Positions 19,868 through 28,935 of a DNA stretch of 64,000 nucleotides are shown piece after piece. This DNA comes from Azolla caroliniana. Taxonomy: Eukaryota > Polypodiophyta. The stretch is taken from assembly GCA_043228905.1 (NCBI GenBank), contig JBHGNT010000020.1, positions 7,006,001 through 7,070,000 of the forward strand, read 5' to 3'. The notes beneath the pieces are model-generated. The model saw only the letters and a program-made list of their open reading frames with translations. It was not told the DNA's origin and did no database searches. Numbering within the stretch: the stretch's first letter is position 1; the number at the start of each line of letters is the position of its first letter. The translations under genes were made by a program, and so were the position numbers.

Positions 19868-19994
19868 TTCTCTTCCTCTCTCGGGAGTCTTACGCAGTCC
19901 CATCCCCTTAGTACTAATAGTACTTCCCTTCTCTAGTACTAATTCTCTCTCTATTTAGTACTAATCCTATCTCTGTTTAGTACTATTCCTGACA
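19495..19994 (+). repeat. GyS-1 3' LTR
   Basis: 500 bp, TGTCATGATATGG...ATTCCTGACA. The CT tract (19807-19862) is longer than in the 5' LTR and accounts for the 22-bp length difference. Confidence 0.97.
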
Positions 19995-19999
19995 GGCGA

Positions 20000-20389
20000 T
20001 GGACTTCGATCAAGCTACCACGCGCTTTGATACCATGTAAGGAAATGAGAGTGATTATGTGCAACGGAAGAGATATGTGTGTGTGTGAGAGAGTAAGAGA
20101 TCTCGACGTATCCAGAAAACTAGTGAAGACTATATTATCAAGGAAAGAAAGTTACAAGAACGACCAACCACAACAAATAAGGTGGGAAGATGCCCATATA
20201 GTCCCCTTCTCCCTATATTCTCTTTCTACGACCACCTCTTAACTAAAGGCAAGTGGAGACTTAACTATGTTGAATATGTATCATAGAACTATAAGATTCT
20301 ATGACACACTAGTTACTACAGTAGGTGGTGGGGTATTCACACACTAGGGTGTGTTCCTACACTAGGGAAGTTGAGTTTGATTCTCAACA
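20000..20389 (-). mobile_element. CoF-type copia 5' LTR with PBS and leader, minus orientation
   Basis: The plus strand reads CGCTTTGATACCA (20023-20035) then TGTAAGGAAATG...GATTCTCAACA (LTR 20036-20389, 354 bp). Reversed, the LTR starts TGTTGAGAATCAAACTCAAC like CoF-1 and is followed by TGGTATCAAAGCG, an initiator tRNA-Met site with one change. The leader continued left to at least 14205; GyS-1 inserted into it, and nothing of this element's genes remains. A segment resembling the CoF TATA/CT region lies at 20080-20230. Confidence 0.82.
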
Positions 20390-21273
20390 GACATCAATGG
20401 ATGATTCTGGTGGGAGGCGCAACGAGGGTTATGCCCATAGAGTGCTTGAAAAAGGTTGATGCGTGTCAACACCTGTACGGATGTATTGTAGGCGTCGGTG
20501 ATGAAAGGCAAGATTTGATCTTAGGTTTTGTTGCATGGATCGATGTAAGGTGCAACGACATTGAGGACATCCCCATAGAACTGGCGGCCTTGATCAGATA
20601 ATAGTTGGAAGGGGCTAGTGACGGAAAACGGATTGGCAATTGGCAGATAGAGATCAATCCCTCTTGTGGACTGAGGGGCACTTGGACTTGGCTGAGGTGG
20701 GGGACAGGAGGGTTACAAGCGGATAGAGACCAATCACTCTTATGGACTGAGGGCCACCTAGACTTAGTTGAAGTGGGGGACAAAGGGGTTATCGTGTCGG
20801 AGGGGGATTGTCATGGACACACCATGTGTTAGGACAAGGATTGGGGAAAGATCAAATGGCAGAGAAAGATCAATCCCTCCTCTGGACTAAGGGCCACCTG
20901 GACTTGGCCGAGGTGGGGGATAGGAGGGCTATAAGCGGATAGAGATCAATTGCTCATGTGGACTGAGGGCCACCTGGACTTTGTTGAGGTGGGGGACAAG
21001 AGGGCTATCGTGTAGGAGGCGCATCGGGCAACTCGTGGGACAAGAAGTTAGTGGGAAACCTAAGGTGAGGGGGAAGAGGTGGATGCTTGGACGTAGGGGA
21101 CTGGTACCCTACATCTCCACCAATATGTGAAATGCAAATAAGATATCAAAATCAGCCTAATTAGCTTCTTACTTCTTACTCAATTTATACTTGATACAAA
21201 GGTACCCATTTGGGTTGTCTTAGCTAAAGAGGGTGTGCTAAAAGGGTGGTATAAAGGATACATCCACACCACA
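20390..21273 (-). mobile_element. GyJ-2: shrunken gypsy derivative, minus orientation
   Basis: Left part (20390-20600) matches, with many changes, the integrase of GyJ-1 (57950-58260): the GATGTCAATGG, ATAGAGTGCT, CGGATGTATTGTAGGC and ATGGATCGATGTAAG blocks. It is followed by four copies of a 78-bp unit, a leader and a 148-bp 5' LTR (21126-21273, TGTGAAATGC...CACACCACA on the plus strand). RT, RNase H and gag are absent. The left end is cut by the copia LTR at 20389. Confidence 0.72.
20645..21012. repeat. 78-bp tandem repeat of GyJ-2
   Basis: Four imperfect copies of a unit containing GAGATCAAT.CCTCTTGTGG, ACTGAGGGCCACCTGGACTT, GGCTGAGGTGGGGGACAGG and AGGGCTATCG. The third and fourth copies follow a short non-repeat spacer near 20810-20860. 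The same unit occurs in GyJ-3. Confidence 0.8.
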
Positions 21274-21748
21274 ATATGACGAGTAAGGAAGCTCTATTCG
21301 TGGGATTTCCAAAGCTTTTGTTTGTGCTAAATTCCCATGCTGATAGAGAGTACAACAACATAACCAAACTCTCTTCTTCTTCTTCTACCCCTCTCCTTTG
21401 TCTCTTTCGTCATGTGTGTGTCGCTTTCTTTTTGGTTTGAGTATATCTTACCAGTAACAAAGCTCTATCCATAGGCTTTCCAAAGATTATGTTTCTGCCC
21501 AATTTGATGGAAGAGATCAAAGATGAAGAAGAAAGAAAATACATGGCCCGAAATGCATGTTGAATATGTTGAATTCATGGTGTTTGGACTTATTTCTTTA
21601 ACAACTCGACAATTTGGCTGAGTTGCATACAGTGTTGGATTTAGTCTCCAATCTAGAAGGGTATGGGTTCAAATCCCATAGTTGTCATTGTTTATTTTTT
21701 CTTTTAAAGATAGAAGATTGGAAATAATTCCCATAATAATTGTAATAT
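21274..21748. repeat. tRNA-Leu repeat unit, first copy
   Basis: Begins GACGAGTAAGGAAGCTCTATT and carries the family's CTTTTGTTTGTGC.AAATTC block twice, an AGATCAAAGATGAAGAAGAA block and a tRNA-Leu-like sequence at 21608-21687. It ends at the GyJ-3 insertion site within AATAATTGTAATATT. Confidence 0.7.
21608..21687 (+). pseudogene. tRNA-Leu(UAG)-like pseudogene 1
   Basis: GACAATT and AGTTGTC can pair as an acceptor stem; TTGGA-TTTAGTC-TCCAA gives an anticodon stem-loop with TAG; GGGTTCAAATCCC gives the T arm. The D arm (GAGTTGCATACAG) is damaged, so it is not functional. Confidence 0.65.
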
Positions 21749-22691
21749 TGTAAAATGCACATAAGAGGTCAAAACCAGCCTAGTTAGCTTCTTACTCATT
21801 TAGAGTTGATAAAAGGTACCCATTTGGGTTGGCTTAGCTAAAAAGGGTGGCACAAATGAACACATGCACACCACATTTCCCCCTACGAGAAACAAGATAC
21901 TAAGGAGCAGCAGTAGGGGTAGGAACAGGAACATGAACATGAACAAGAACAAGACCAATGGCTTGTCAAAGGAGGGGGAGCATCTATCGGAGATAAAGCC
22001 CCCAAGTGGCATTATCCATGTTGACGGGCTTGGAATGGACGTCAATGGATGATTCTGGTGGGAGGCGAGGGTCACGACCATAGAGTGCTCGAAAAGGGCT
22101 GATTCGTGTGGCCATCTTTGGCTTGAGGGTCTTGTTGAGGCATTCGGTGAGACCATTTGTCTGAAAGAGCAATTGCTCTTGTGCAATGAGGGCCACCTGG
22201 ACTTGGTTGAGGTGCGAGACAAGAGGGCTATCGTGTATGAGGGGGATCGGGAAAGATCAATTGGTGGAGAAAGATCAACTGCTCTTGTGGATTGAGGGCC
22301 ACCTGGACTTGGCTGAGGTGGGGGATGGGAAGGCTATTGTGTACGAGCTAGCAATTGGCGGATAAAGATCAATCGCTCCTGTGGATTGAGGGCCAGTTGG
22401 ACTTGGCTAAGGTGCGGAACAGGAGGGCTATCTTGTAGGAGGGGAATCGGTGGAAACTCGTGGTACAAGAAGTTAGTGGGCGACCTAAGGTTAGGGGGAG
22501 GAGGTGGATGTTTGGACGTGGGGGACTAGTGCCCGTCATCTCCACCAACATGTAAAATGCACATAAGAGATCAAAACAGCCTAGTTAGCTTCTTACACCA
22601 TTTATAGTTAATACAAAGGTAACCATTTGGTTTGGCTTCGCTAAAAAGGGTGTGCTAAAAGGGTGGCACAAAGGAGCAGATGCACACCACA
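21749..22691 (-). mobile_element. GyJ-3: miniature gypsy derivative with both LTRs, 4-bp TSD ATAT
   Basis: Plus-strand LTRs at 21749-21875 (127 bp) and 22551-22691 (141 bp) both run TGTAAAATGCACATAAGAG...CACACCACA. ATAT flanks both sides (21745-21748, 22692-22695), and removal restores GTAATATTATTCTCC of the host repeat. The polypurine tract is next to the left LTR (TTTCCCCCTA, 21876-21885). Inside are an integrase scrap (21940-22165), three 78-bp units and a leader (22440-22550). No intact gene remains, so it could move only with help. Confidence 0.8.
22165..22437. repeat. 78-bp tandem repeat of GyJ-3
   Basis: Three copies of the unit seen in GyJ-2 (GAGGGCCACCTGGACTTGG, GAGGTG.G.GACA..AGGGCTAT), 78-95 bp apart. 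Its location between integrase scrap and leader is the same in both derivatives. Confidence 0.8.
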
Positions 22692-23159
22692 ATATTATTC
22701 TCCTAGGAAAACAAGGCGATTATAAACAATAACCATGTGAGGAATTCATGGTTTTATATTGTAATCTTGACATTCTATAGATCTAGGATAAATAAGATTT
22801 CCCAAGAACAAGTGAGAAAACCAAACCGCAATCGATTGAAGAGATCGAACATAAAGAAGACAATATGAGAACCGTAATGTGTATTGAGTATGTGTAAATT
22901 GACAACACACGATTCTTAATTAATGTTATCGCTTCTATGACATATTACCAAATTAAATTTTCTATATCTCGTCACGAAGCTCGTTTCAAGTGTTTTCGGA
23001 TGCTTATGTTTGTGGCAAATTCTGTTGCTAATAGAAAGCGAAACAACAAAACCAAACTCTCTTATTCTTCTGTTACCCCTCTCCTCTGTCGCTTTCGTCC
23101 TATTTATCTCTCTGTCTCTTTACATTGGTGTTTATTGAACTTCTCTTTTTTGATAACTC

Positions 23160-23239
23160 GAGAATTTGACAGAGTGGTCTAATGCTTTATATTTAAGCTC
23201 CAATCTGTAAGGCCATTGGGTCAAATCCCATAGTTGTGA
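23160..23239 (+). pseudogene. tRNA-Leu-like pseudogene 2 (module 2)
   Basis: GAGAATTTGACAGAGTGGTC (D-arm side), TTATATTTAAGCTCCAA (anticodon region altered to TAA) and TGGGTCAAATCCCATAGTTG. The T arm pairs; the anticodon stem is weak. Confidence 0.55.
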
Positions 23240-23314
23240 TTGATTATTTCGAAAGATAGAAGATTGGAAATAATTTCACGTAATAATTGTAATATTATTC
23301 TCCTAAGAAAACAA

Positions 23315-23394
23315 GGCAATTTGGCCAAGTGGAATAAGGTGTTAAATTTAGTCTCCAACCCAGAAGGACATGGGTTCAAATCCAATAGTTGTCA
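23315..23394 (+). pseudogene. tRNA-Leu(UAG)-like pseudogene 3
   Basis: GGCAATTTGGCCAAGTGGAA, then TTAAATTTAGTCTCCAA and GGGTTCAAATCCAATAGTTG. Changes in the D arm and T stem make it non-functional. Confidence 0.58.
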
Positions 23395-24013
23395 TTGCTT
23401 ATTTAGAAAGATAGAAGATTGGAAATAATTTCCCATAATAATTGTAATATTTTTCTCCTATAGAAACATGACAATTATAAACAATAACCATGTGAGGAAT
23501 TCATGGTTTTATATTGTAAACTTGACATTCTATCGATCTAGGATAAATAAAATTTGCCATGAACAAGAGAGAAAACCAAAACTCAACCTATTGAAGAGAT
23601 TGAACATAAAGAACACAATACAAGAACTGTAATGCATATTGTAATTTTCACATTCTATCGATCTAGGATAATTAAGATTTCCCATGAACAAGAGAGAAAA
23701 CCAAACCTCAGTCTATTCAAGAGATCGAACATAAAGAAAACAATAGGAGAACCGTAGATTGACAACACATGATTCTTAATTAATGTTATCGCTTCTAATA
23801 CATAATACCAAATGAAATTTTCTATATCTCGTAACGAAGCTCGTTTCAAGGGCTTTTGGAGGCTTATGTTTGTGCTAAATTCTGTTGCTAATAGAAAGCG
23901 AAACAATAAAACCAAAGGGTCTTCTTCTTCTTCTACCCTTCCTCTCTCACTTTTGTCCTATTTATCTCTCTATCTCTTTACATTGGTGTTTATTGGTGTT
24001 TTTTAACAACTTT

Positions 24014-24093
24014 ACTATTTAATGCAGTGCTCTAAGGTGTTATATTTAGGCTCCAATATGGAAGGGCATTGGTTCAAATCCCATAGTTGTGAT
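24014..24093 (+). pseudogene. tRNA-Leu-like pseudogene 4 (module 2)
   Basis: ACTATTTAATGCAGTGCTCT, TATATTTAGGCTCCAA (TAG loop) and TTGGTTCAAATCCCATAG. The acceptor and D arms are degraded. Confidence 0.5.
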
Positions 24094-24559
24094 TGATTTT
24101 TTCAAAAGATGGAAGATTGGAAATAATCTCACATAATAATTGTAATATTATTCTCCTAAGAAAACAAGGAAATTATAATGACAAACATGTGATTATTGCA
24201 AATTTATTAATTTATATTGTCGCTTATGTTACTGATTGCCAAATTAAGTTTTCTATATCTCATGACGACGCTCGTTTTAAGGGCTTTCGGAGTCTTATGT
24301 TTGTGCCAAATTCCCATGATCATAGAGAGCGCAAATACACATTCTTCTTCTACCCCGCTCTTGTGTCGCTTTCTTCATGTGTATATCTTTGTCTTTTTTG
24401 TTCGAGTATATCTAACCAATAATAAAGCTCTATTCATAGGCTTTCCAAGGCTTGTGGTTTTGCCAAATTCGATGGAAGAGATCGAAGATGAAGAAGAAAT
24501 ACATGGCCCGCAATGCATGTTGAATTCATGGTGTTTGGACTTGTTTTTTTCAACAACTC

Positions 24560-24639
24560 GACAATTTGCCCGAGTGGTCTAAGCCGTTGGATTTAGGCTC
24601 CAATCCAGAAGGGCATGGGTTCCAATCCCATAGTTTTCA
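24560..24639 (+). pseudogene. tRNA-Leu(UAG)-like pseudogene 5
   Basis: GACAATTTGCCCGAGTGGTC, AAGCCGTTGGATTTAGGCTC and CAATCCAGAAGGGCATGGGT follow the plant tRNA-Leu(UAG) layout, including a long variable arm. The T loop reads TTCCAATCCC instead of TTCAAATCCC and the acceptor 3' strand is AGTTTTC. Confidence 0.68.
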
Positions 24640-25148
24640 TTGCTTATTTCGACAGATAGAAGATTGGAAATAATTTCCCTAAATAATTGTAATATTATTC
24701 TCCTCGGAAAACAAGGCAACGATAACCATGTGAGGAATTCATGGTTTTATATTGTAATCTTGACATTCTATCAATCTAGGATAAATAAGATATCCCAGGA
24801 ACAAGAGAGAAAACTAAATCTCCGCCGATTCAAGAGATAGAACATAAAGAAGACAATACAAGAACCATAATGCATATTGAGTATGTGTAGATTGACAAGA
24901 CATGGTTCTTAATTAATGTCATCGCTTCTATTACATATTACCAAATTAAATTTCTTATATCTCGTAATGAAGCTCATTTTTAAGGGCTTTTGAAGGCTTT
25001 TGTTTGTGCCAAATTCCGTTGCTAATAGAAAGCAAAACAACAAAACCAAATTCACTTCTTCTTCTTCTACCCTTTGCCGTTGTCACTTTCGTCCTATTTA
25101 TCTCTCTGTCTCTTTATATGAGGGTTTATTGGTCTTCTTTAATAACTC

Positions 25149-25222
25149 TACTATTTGACCCAATGGCCGAAGGGTTTAGATTTAGGCTCCAATATGGAAG
25201 GACATTGGTTCAAATCCCATAA
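25149..25222 (+). pseudogene. tRNA-Leu-like pseudogene 6 (module 2, truncated)
   Basis: CTATTTGACCCAATGGCCGA, GATTTAGGCTCCAAT and TTGGTTCAAATCCCAT; it ends abruptly and joins a module-1 segment (AACAAAGCTCTATT), suggesting a recombination junction at about 25221. Confidence 0.5.
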
Positions 25223-25405
25223 CAAAGCTCTATTGGTTCAAGTATATATGACCAATAACAAACCTCTATTCATAGGCTTTCCAAGGCTTGTGTTTGTGCC
25301 AAATTCGATGGTAGAGATCAAAGATGAAGAAGAAAATACATGACCCGCAATGCATCTTGAATATGTTGAATTCATGGTGTTTGAACTTGTTATTTTTAAC
25401 AAATC

Positions 25406-25486
25406 GACAATTTGGCCGAGTGGTCTAAGGCGTTGGGTTTAGGCTCCAATCAAGAAGGGCATGGATGCAAATCCCGTATTTGTGAC
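25406..25486 (+). pseudogene. tRNA-Leu(UAG)-like pseudogene 7, best D arm
   Basis: GACAATTTGGCCGAGTGGTC then TAAGGCGTTGGGTTTAGGCT keeps an apparently intact A box and TAG anticodon. The B box is broken (GGATGCAAATCCC) and the 3' acceptor strand (ATTTGTGA) mispairs. Confidence 0.7.
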
Positions 25487-25957
25487 TAATTATTTCGAAA
25501 GATAGAAGCCTAGATATAATTTCACACAATAATTGTAATATTGTTCTCCTAAGAAAACAACACAATAATGACAAACAAATGATTATCGCACAATTATTCA
25601 TTTATATGGTACTTTCTGTTACCGATAACCAAATTAAATTTGGTGAATATGACGAGTAAGAAAGCTCTATTTGTGGGTTTTGTTTGTGCCAAATTCCCAT
25701 GTTGATAGAGAGAGCATGAACACAAACAAACCCTTCTCTTCTTCTTCAACCCCTCTCGTCTATCACGTTCTTAATGTGTATGTCTCTATCTTTTTTGTTC
25801 GAGTGTATCTAACCAACCACAAAACTCTATTCATAGGCTCTCCAAGGCTTGTGTTTGTGCCAAATTCAATGGACGAGATCAAAGATGAAGAAGAAAATAT
25901 ATGGCCCACAATGCATGTTGAGTTCATGATGTTTGGACTTGTTTTTTTCAACAACTC

Positions 25958-26037
25958 AACAATTTGCCCGAGTGGTCTAAGCCGTTGAATTTAGGCACCA
26001 ATCCGGAAGGGCATAGGTTCATATCGTATAGTTGTCA
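25958..26037 (+). pseudogene. tRNA-Leu(UAG)-like pseudogene 8
   Basis: AACAATTTGCCCGAGTGGTC, GTTGAATTTAGGCACCAAT and AGGTTCATATCGTATAGTTG; T-stem and anticodon-stem mismatches. Confidence 0.62.
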
Positions 26038-26548
26038 TTGCTTATTTTGAAAGATCAAAGATTGGAAATAATTTCCCATAATAATTGTAATATTATTCTC
26101 CTAGCAAAAAAAGGCAATTATAAATGATAACCATGTAAGGAATTCATGGTGTTATATTGCAATCTTGACATTCTATCGATCTAGGATAAATAAGATTTCC
26201 CAGGAACAAGAGAGAAAACCAAACCTCCACTAATTCAAGAGATAGAACATAAAGAAGACAATACGAGAACCGTAATGCATATTGAGTATGTGTAGATTGA
26301 CAACACACGATTCTTAATTAATGTCATTGCTTCTATTACATATTACCAAACTAAATTTTCTATATATCGTAAAAAAGCTCGTTTCAAGGGCTTTCAGAGA
26401 CTTATGTTTCGGCCAAATTCCGTTGCTAATAGAAAGCGAACCAACAAAACGAAATGCTCTTCTTCTTCTACTACCCTTCTCCTCTGACACTTCATCCTAT
26501 TTATCTCTCAATCTCTTTATATTGGTGTTTATTGGTCTTTTTTAAAAA

Positions 26549-26607
26549 CTCTACTATTTGACCCAGTGGTCTAAGGCTTTCGATTTAGGCTCCAGTACGG
26601 ATGGACA
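26549..26607 (+). pseudogene. tRNA-Leu-like pseudogene 9, cut by CoA-3
   Basis: CTATTTGACCCAGTGGTCTA then GATTTAGGCTCCAGTACGG. It stops in the variable arm, where the copia LTR begins. Confidence 0.5.
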
Positions 26608-27830
26608 TGTGCGGAATAGTGGTCGGCCACAACCGAGTCTCAATCACTCAATGGAAGAAAACAGGAAAAACAGGAAATAAGTCAACACATGATGTTAACG
26701 TGGACAACCCTAATCAGGAAAAACAACGGGAGCCCATGGACTCCAACTAGCTCTATGAGAGGAAAGGTACAAAGAAAGACTCAGACGCAATGACCACGAG
26801 CTCTATGTCTTCGCCAACCAGCGGTTACAACAGAAGATACTTTTTGTTTCTCTCTATATATATATACAACAACAATAATAACCACCAACCACACTCTACT
26901 AAAGTGATTGCCCTAAGTCATATTTATACTTATATGACTTTAGGACTATTTACAAATATGGCCATGACGGACACACTAGAAACATATTTACATAAATGTC
27001 TCAGGATCCGGTTCACACCGGATCCGTCCGGTTCGGTTCCTTCCTTCGGCTCGTCCGATCCGTCTTATTTGGATCCCATTCGGATTCCATCTGGAGGGAC
27101 CAAATTCCCAACAAGCTCCCCCTTCACTCCGGCATGGGATGTCTTGTCAATGCGATCCGTCTCCTACACTTGTCCAGCTTGTCGGCTGACAGCACCTTGG
27201 TTAGCATGTCCGACATGTTCTCCTTCGTATGGATCTTTGTCAGCAAGAACTCTTTATCTTCTACCTTCTCCCAGAGCCAATGGTATCTCCTCTGGATGTG
27301 TTTGGTCTGGGAATGGTAGGCCGCGTTCTTCGTGAGGTGGATGGCTCTTTAACTATGGCAGTAGAGCCGGAATTTCTCCTACCAGATTCCTAACTCTCCG
27401 ATGAAGTCCGTCATCTAGGTTACCTCTTTACCGATTCTACAGCCGCCATGTACTCCGCTTCCGTTGTTGATAGTGCAACAGACTTCTGCATCCTCAACTG
27501 CCATGATACGGCTCCCCCTACATATGTCATGACATATCCGGATGTAGACCGGTTGGTTTCTGCATCAGCCGACATGTCGGAGCCGAATCGGAGGTGCCTT
27601 TCAAGTACTAGAGTATCCACTTTACCGCGGTCCAGTGTTCTCTTCCCAGATTGCTCATGAACCGGCTGACTAGTCTGACTACATATCCGATATCCGGCCG
27701 GGTGCACACCATTGCATACGTCAAGGTACCGACTGCGGAGGCATACAATACCTTTGTCATCTCCGTTTTCTCCGCCTTTGTCTTCGTCTGACCGGATTGA
27801 CATCCAACATGTTGAACCTTTGAAGCACAA
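26608..27830 (-). mobile_element. CoA-3: 5'-truncated copia element, minus orientation
   Basis: A 3' LTR occupies 26608-27113 (plus strand TGTGCGGAATAG...AATTCCCAACA) followed by a polypurine tract (27114-27122, reversed AAGGGGGAG) and the C-terminal pol. Blocks shared with CoA-1 and CoA-2, such as GGCCACAACCGAG and CCTAAGTCATATTTATAC, identify the family. Everything upstream of the RT end is missing, and foreign sequence starts near 27830. The LTR carries no 54-bp repeat. Confidence 0.85.
27114..27830 (-). pseudogene. CoA-3 RT end and RNase H fragment
   Basis: On the minus strand: KTKAEKTEMTKVLYASAVGT, YAMVCTRPDIGYVVRLVSR and HWTAVKWIL, then after a deletion DMSADAETNRSTSGYVMTY, VGGAVSWQLRMQKSVALS and TTEAEYMAAVESVKR. 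These match CoA-2 with many changes. Frame changes and an internal deletion near 27600 make it a pseudogene. Confidence 0.85.
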
Positions 27831-28504
27831 AATATCCTCAATAAAAAACTAAACAATCTCACTGCAGAATATAGAAAAAATTGCACCGTAGCATTAATAG
27901 AGGCCCAAAAAACCCTAGCTATTAGTTTTACTGAAACTATCAACAAGTTGAGCAAAGACTCCAAGACATTGTATCAATGCTCTTGGATATCCCATTGCAC
28001 AACCTTGTCACATCACACCAATGGGAGGAAAAACTCCAACATTGAAAAATGAAACTTTTGCTAAATTTAATAGCCACTTAGAGCAAGCCACCTTAGACTT
28101 TAGCATACAGATTTCCTTAGAAGCTAAAACTAAAGTGGCTAATTACCACGGTTGAGCAAAGACTCCAAGACATTGTATCATTGCTCTTGGATATCCCATT
28201 TCACAACCTTGTCACATCACACCAATGGGAGGAAAAACTCCAACATTGGAAAAATGAAACTTTTGCTAAATTTAATAGCCACTTAGAGCAAGCCACCTTA
28301 GAATTTAGCATACAGATTTCCTTAGAAGCTAAAACTAAAGTGGCTAATAAATCAGCCCAAGACGCCATCATCTTGAAATCCATGACGATGGGCAAAGAAA
28401 AAACAATAAATACTCTAACAGATGATGGGCTAAAAAAGATCAAGAATCAAGTAGACAATTACCTTAAACCGTTCCTAGAGAAAATTAATAAAAAAGATCA
28501 AGAA
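27831..28504 (+). other. Unassigned segment with coding-like text and a 204-bp tandem duplication
   Basis: Sequence from GTTGAGCAAAGACTCCAAGA (27947) is repeated from 28151, 204 bp apart, with few differences, including one lost base. The second copy and its downstream sequence read LLDIPFHNLVTSHQWEEKL, FAKFNSHLEQATLEFSIQI, then a lysine-rich stretch (KKIKNQVDNYLKPFLEKIN) to about 28510. I do not recognise it. It lies between the truncated CoA-3 and a tRNA-Leu unit, so it may be another mobile-element fragment. Confidence 0.45.
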
Positions 28505-28929
28505 TCAAGTGTCTCTTTCTTTTTTGTTCGAGTATATATGACCAATAACAAAGCTCTATTCATAGGCTTTCCAAGGCTTGTTTTGTGCCAAATTCAATGG
28601 AAGAGATCGAAGATGAAGAAGAAAATACATGGCCCGCAATGCATGTTGAATTCATGTTGTTTTGTTTTTGAACAATTTGACAAATTTTCTGAGTCGTATA
28701 AGGCGTTGGATTTAGGCTCCAATCCGGAAGGGCATGGGTTCAAATTCCATAGTTGTCATTGCTTATTTCGAAAGATAGGAGATTGGAAATAATTTCCCAC
28801 AATAATTGTAATATTGTTCTTATAGGAGAATGCTTTATATTTAAGCTCCAATCCGTAAGGCCATTGGGTCAAATCCCATAGTTGTGATTGATTATTTCAA
28901 AAGATAGAAGATTGGAAATAATTTCACGT
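28505..28929. repeat. tRNA-Leu repeat units, right-hand copies
   Basis: Module 1 resumes (GTATATATGACCAATAACAA, CATAGGCTTTCCAAGGCTTG) with a tRNA-like copy at 28679-28757, then a partial module-2 tRNA-like copy at 28830-28890. The copy is cut at 28929 by GyA-3. Confidence 0.7.
28679..28757 (+). pseudogene. tRNA-Leu(UAG)-like pseudogene 10
   Basis: TTGGATTTAGGCTCCAATCC with TAG anticodon, a GGAAGGGCA variable arm and GGGTTCAAATTCC T arm. The acceptor/D region GACAAATTTTCTGAGTCG is altered. Confidence 0.62.
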
Positions 28930-28935
28930 ATAATA

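Larger units (their letters stand above)
14218..19994 (+). mobile_element. GyS-1: complete chromodomain Ty3-gypsy element, TSD GGCGA, Tf1/sushi-like
   Basis: LTRs at 14218-14695 and 19495-19994 differ by about six bases by eye plus a longer CT tract on the right, so the insertion is young. GGCGA is duplicated at 14213-14217 and 19995-19999. Internally: self-complementary primer site, gag with zinc knuckle, -1 overlap, protease, RT, RNase H, integrase and a C-terminal chromodomain. Only three in-frame stops interrupt it. Domain text resembles fungal Tcn1/Tf1-type and vertebrate sushi elements more than the CRM, Tekay, Reina or Galadriel clades of seed plants; this is judged from memory of the families. 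Confidence 0.97.
22692..26607. repeat. Array of diverged repeat units carrying tRNA-Leu-like sequences
   Basis: Two alternating modules recur. Module 1: TCATAGGCTTTCCAAGGCTTGTG, GATGGAAGAGATCAAAGATG, ATGCATGTTGAATTCATGG, then a TAG-anticodon tRNA-Leu-like element. Module 2: TTTTCTATATCTCGT..CGAAG, GCTAATAGAAAGCGAAACAA, then a second, more altered tRNA-like element. Shared downstream text: GATAGAAGATTGGAAATAAT, ATTGTAATATTATTCTCCTA, CATTCTATCGATCTAGGATAA. Short open stretches (SISRNEARFKGF; MEEIKDEEE) recur but are broken in different places and match no protein I know. (Longer quotations are split here to stay short.). Confidence 0.75.

Noticed and set aside
14218-19994. Fungal contamination as the source of GyS-1.
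   Set aside because: GyS-1 is inserted, with a TSD, between a plant-type gypsy LTR and a copia leader, and a GyS solo LTR sits inside GyA-1, so it is resident in this genome.
20605-20832. Open frames over 20466-20832 with repeated AKSRWPS/WTEGHLDL-like text as a gene.
   Set aside because: They follow the 78-bp non-coding tandem repeat of GyJ derivatives and change frame from unit to unit.
25406-25486. A functional tRNA-Leu gene.
   Set aside because: The B box is broken (GGATGCAAATCCC) and the acceptor stem mispairs; every other copy also has at least one disabling change.
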